Below, one piece after another: positions 5,732-6,729 of a stretch of DNA of 6,729 nucleotides. Numbering within the stretch: the first letter of the stretch is position 1; each line of letters starts with the position of its first letter. Under the pieces are notes generated by a model. It was not told the DNA's origin. It saw nothing but the letters and a program-made list of their open reading frames with translations, and made no database searches. The translations under genes and the position numbers were made by a program. The DNA comes from an uncultured Clostridia bacterium (lineage in GTDB: Bacteria; Bacillota; Clostridia; TANB77; CAG-508), in assembly GCA_947623615.1 (NCBI GenBank), contig CANQHH010000069.1:1-6729 (forward strand), in the 5' to 3' direction.

Positions 5732-6271
5732 TTAATTTTTAAATGGCATTCCTAGTAATGTTAATAGTTCTTTAGCCTCTTCGTCAGTTTTGGCTGTTGT
5801 AACAAATATTATGTCCATACCTCTAATTTTATCTATTTTATCATATTCAATCTCTGGGAAAATCAATTGTTCTTTAACTCCCATTGAATAATTACCTCTA
5901 CCATCAAAAGAATTATTTGAAACTCCTCTAAAATCTCTAACTCTTGGAAGTGCTACATTAAATAGTCTGTATGCGAAATCATACATTTTACCTTGTCTTA
6001 ATGTAACTTTACATCCCATATTAATTCCTTCTCTTATTTTGAAGGCTGCTATAGCTTTTTTAGCCTTAGTTATAATAGGCTTTTGTCCTGTTATAATTGT
6101 TATGTCGTTTATAGCATTTTCTAAAGTTTTAGGATTATCCTTTGTGTCACCTAAACCTACGTTAATAACTATTTTCTCTAATTTTGGTACTTGCATAACA
6201 GATTTATAGTTAAATTTCTTCATTAATGCTGGTATAATTTCTTTTTCATATTGCTCTCTTAATATTTCCAT
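5732..6271 (-). CDS. rplE: 50S ribosomal protein L5 (uL5)
   Basis: Large-subunit protein that binds 5S rRNA with L18 and contacts the P-site tRNA. From the chosen start it has 179 residues: MEILREQYEKEIIPALMKKF, then VPKLEKIVINVGLGD, the TGQKPIITKAKKAIAAFKIR segment, GMGCKVTLRQGK-like INMGCKVTLRQGKMYDF, LPRVRDFRGV and the C-terminal MDIIFVTTAKTDEEAKELL, all family hallmarks. The frame is open upstream to 6331, but that would overlap rplX and add residues unlike L5. The ATG at 6271-6269 fits the family start. Its Shine-Dalgarno-like AAAGGGGG (6285-6292) is 13-14 bases away, and a small hairpin fills the spacer. Confidence 0.97.
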   Translation of the reverse strand: MEILREQYEKEIIPALMKKFNYKSVMQVPKLEKIVINVGLGDTKDNPKTLENAINDITIITGQKPIITKAKKAIAAFKIREGINMGCKVTLRQGKMYDFAYRLFNVALPRVRDFRGVSNNSFDGRGNYSMGVKEQLIFPEIEYDKIDKIRGMDIIFVTTAKTDEEAKELLTLLGMPFKN

Positions 6272-6273
6272 AA

Positions 6274-6292
6274 GTCTAAATAGACCCCCTTT
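6274..6292 (-). promoter_or_regulatory. rplE ribosome binding site with spacer hairpin
   Basis: The sense strand reads AAAGGGGG (6292-6285), then a short palindrome GTCTATTTAGAC (6285-6274) and the ATG two bases later. Unfolded, the distance from the G-run to the ATG is about 13-14 bases, longer than the 5-9 seen at most genes here. Folding the four-base-pair hairpin would bring the two together. The pairing is seen; an effect on initiation is inferred. Confidence 0.45.
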
Positions 6293-6300
6293 CTCTAATT

Positions 6301-6609
6301 TTATTTTATTTTTGCTCCGCATCTTTTGCAAACACGTATTTTATCATTTTTTTCTATTTTATACCCTACTCTTGTTGGCTTATTGCATTTTGGACATACA
6401 ACATTTACCTTACTGCTATGTATGCTACATTCAACAGGTATAATTCCACCTTCTTCACCTTGTTTTCTAGGCTTAACGTGTTTTTTTCTTATATTAACAC
6501 CTTTAACAACTATTTTTTCTGTTTTTGGTATTATTTCTAAAACCTCTCCAGTCTTTCCTTTATCATTTCCAGATAAAACTTGAACTGTATCGCCTTTTTT
6601 TATTCTCAT
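6301..6609 (-). CDS. rplX: 50S ribosomal protein L24 (uL24), zinc-ribbon form
   Basis: Large-subunit assembly initiator protein with an N-terminal KOW domain. The KOW motif is at residues 3-30 (IKKGDTVQVLSGNDKGKTGE), followed by VVKGVNIRKKHVKP and GGIIPVECSIHSSKV. The C-terminal part carries four cysteines at 72, 75, 94 and 97 (CPKC and CKRC) that form the zinc ribbon found in many but not all bacterial L24 proteins. The 102-residue length is normal. The ATG at 6609-6607 has AGAGGTG about nine bases upstream. It starts 27 nt after the rplN stop, and rplE follows after 29 nt. Confidence 0.98.
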   Translation of the reverse strand: MRIKKGDTVQVLSGNDKGKTGEVLEIIPKTEKIVVKGVNIRKKHVKPRKQGEEGGIIPVECSIHSSKVNVVCPKCNKPTRVGYKIEKNDKIRVCKRCGAKIK

Positions 6610-6636
6610 TTATTTTTTCACCTCTTTAATCTTAAA

Positions 6637-6729
6637 TTATAGAACTTCTGGTGCAAGTGAAAGAATTTTCATATAATCTTTTTCTCTTAATTCTCTTGCA
6701 ACAGGTCCAAATATACGAGTTCCTCTTGG
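6637..6729 (-). CDS. rplN: 50S ribosomal protein L14, 3' end (runs off the window)
   Basis: Only the last 30 codons and the TAA stop (6639-6637) are present. The translation PRGTRIFGPVARELREKDYM then KILSLAPEVL is the unmistakable C-terminus of uL14, a large-subunit protein at the intersubunit bridge. Its position directly upstream of rplX is the standard spc operon order. The N-terminal three quarters lie beyond the window edge. Confidence 0.96.
   Translation of the reverse strand, partial: PRGTRIFGPVARELREKDYMKILSLAPEVL

Noticed and set aside
6272..6331. Upstream extension of rplE by 20 codons
   Set aside because: It would overlap the end of rplX, has no ribosome binding site and adds residues foreign to the L5 family.

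Overview
The window is one conserved translation-gene cluster: the distal part of the spc ribosomal-protein operon, running into the secY-adk-map-infA junction. Every gene reads on the minus strand, so transcription runs from high to low coordinates: rplN (3' end only), rplX, rplE, rpsN (zinc type), rpsH, rplF, rplR, rpsE, rplO, secY, adk, map, infA (5' part only). The base composition is strongly AT-rich, and Shine-Dalgarno sites are strong (GGAGG type) before nearly every gene. The adk-map-infA order after secY, the 61-residue zinc-binding S14, the zinc-ribbon L24 and the four-cysteine adenylate kinase lid all point to a low-GC Bacillota. A clostridial-type lineage seems most likely, but the genus cannot be read from this window.

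Region 6729-3119 encodes the ribosomal proteins uL14, uL24, uL5, uS14, uS8, uL6, uL18, uS5 and uL15. Gaps are 20-56 nt, consistent with one polycistronic mRNA. The usual rpmD (uL30) gene between rpsE and rplO is missing; only 29 nt separate those two genes. Region 3118-1775 is secY, the translocon channel, which begins directly after the rplO stop codon. A 96-nt gap with a sizeable inverted repeat separates secY from adk. Adenylate kinase and methionine aminopeptidase follow, 13 nt apart. The 85-nt map-infA gap contains the -10 box of a near-consensus sigma-A type promoter whose -35 box lies in the last codons of map. It also holds an 11-bp perfect AU-rich stem-loop in the predicted infA leader.

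Together the genes build the 50S and 30S subunits, insert and export nascent proteins (SecY), remove the initiator methionine (Map), balance adenine nucleotides (Adk) and start translation (IF1). No mobile element, CRISPR array, tRNA, rRNA or unfamiliar protein was seen. The noteworthy points are the missing rpmD, the regulatory structure before infA, stem-loops at three other junctions, four non-AUG starts, and small indels in Map and in the Adk lid. I do not see evidence of a previously undescribed multi-gene system here.
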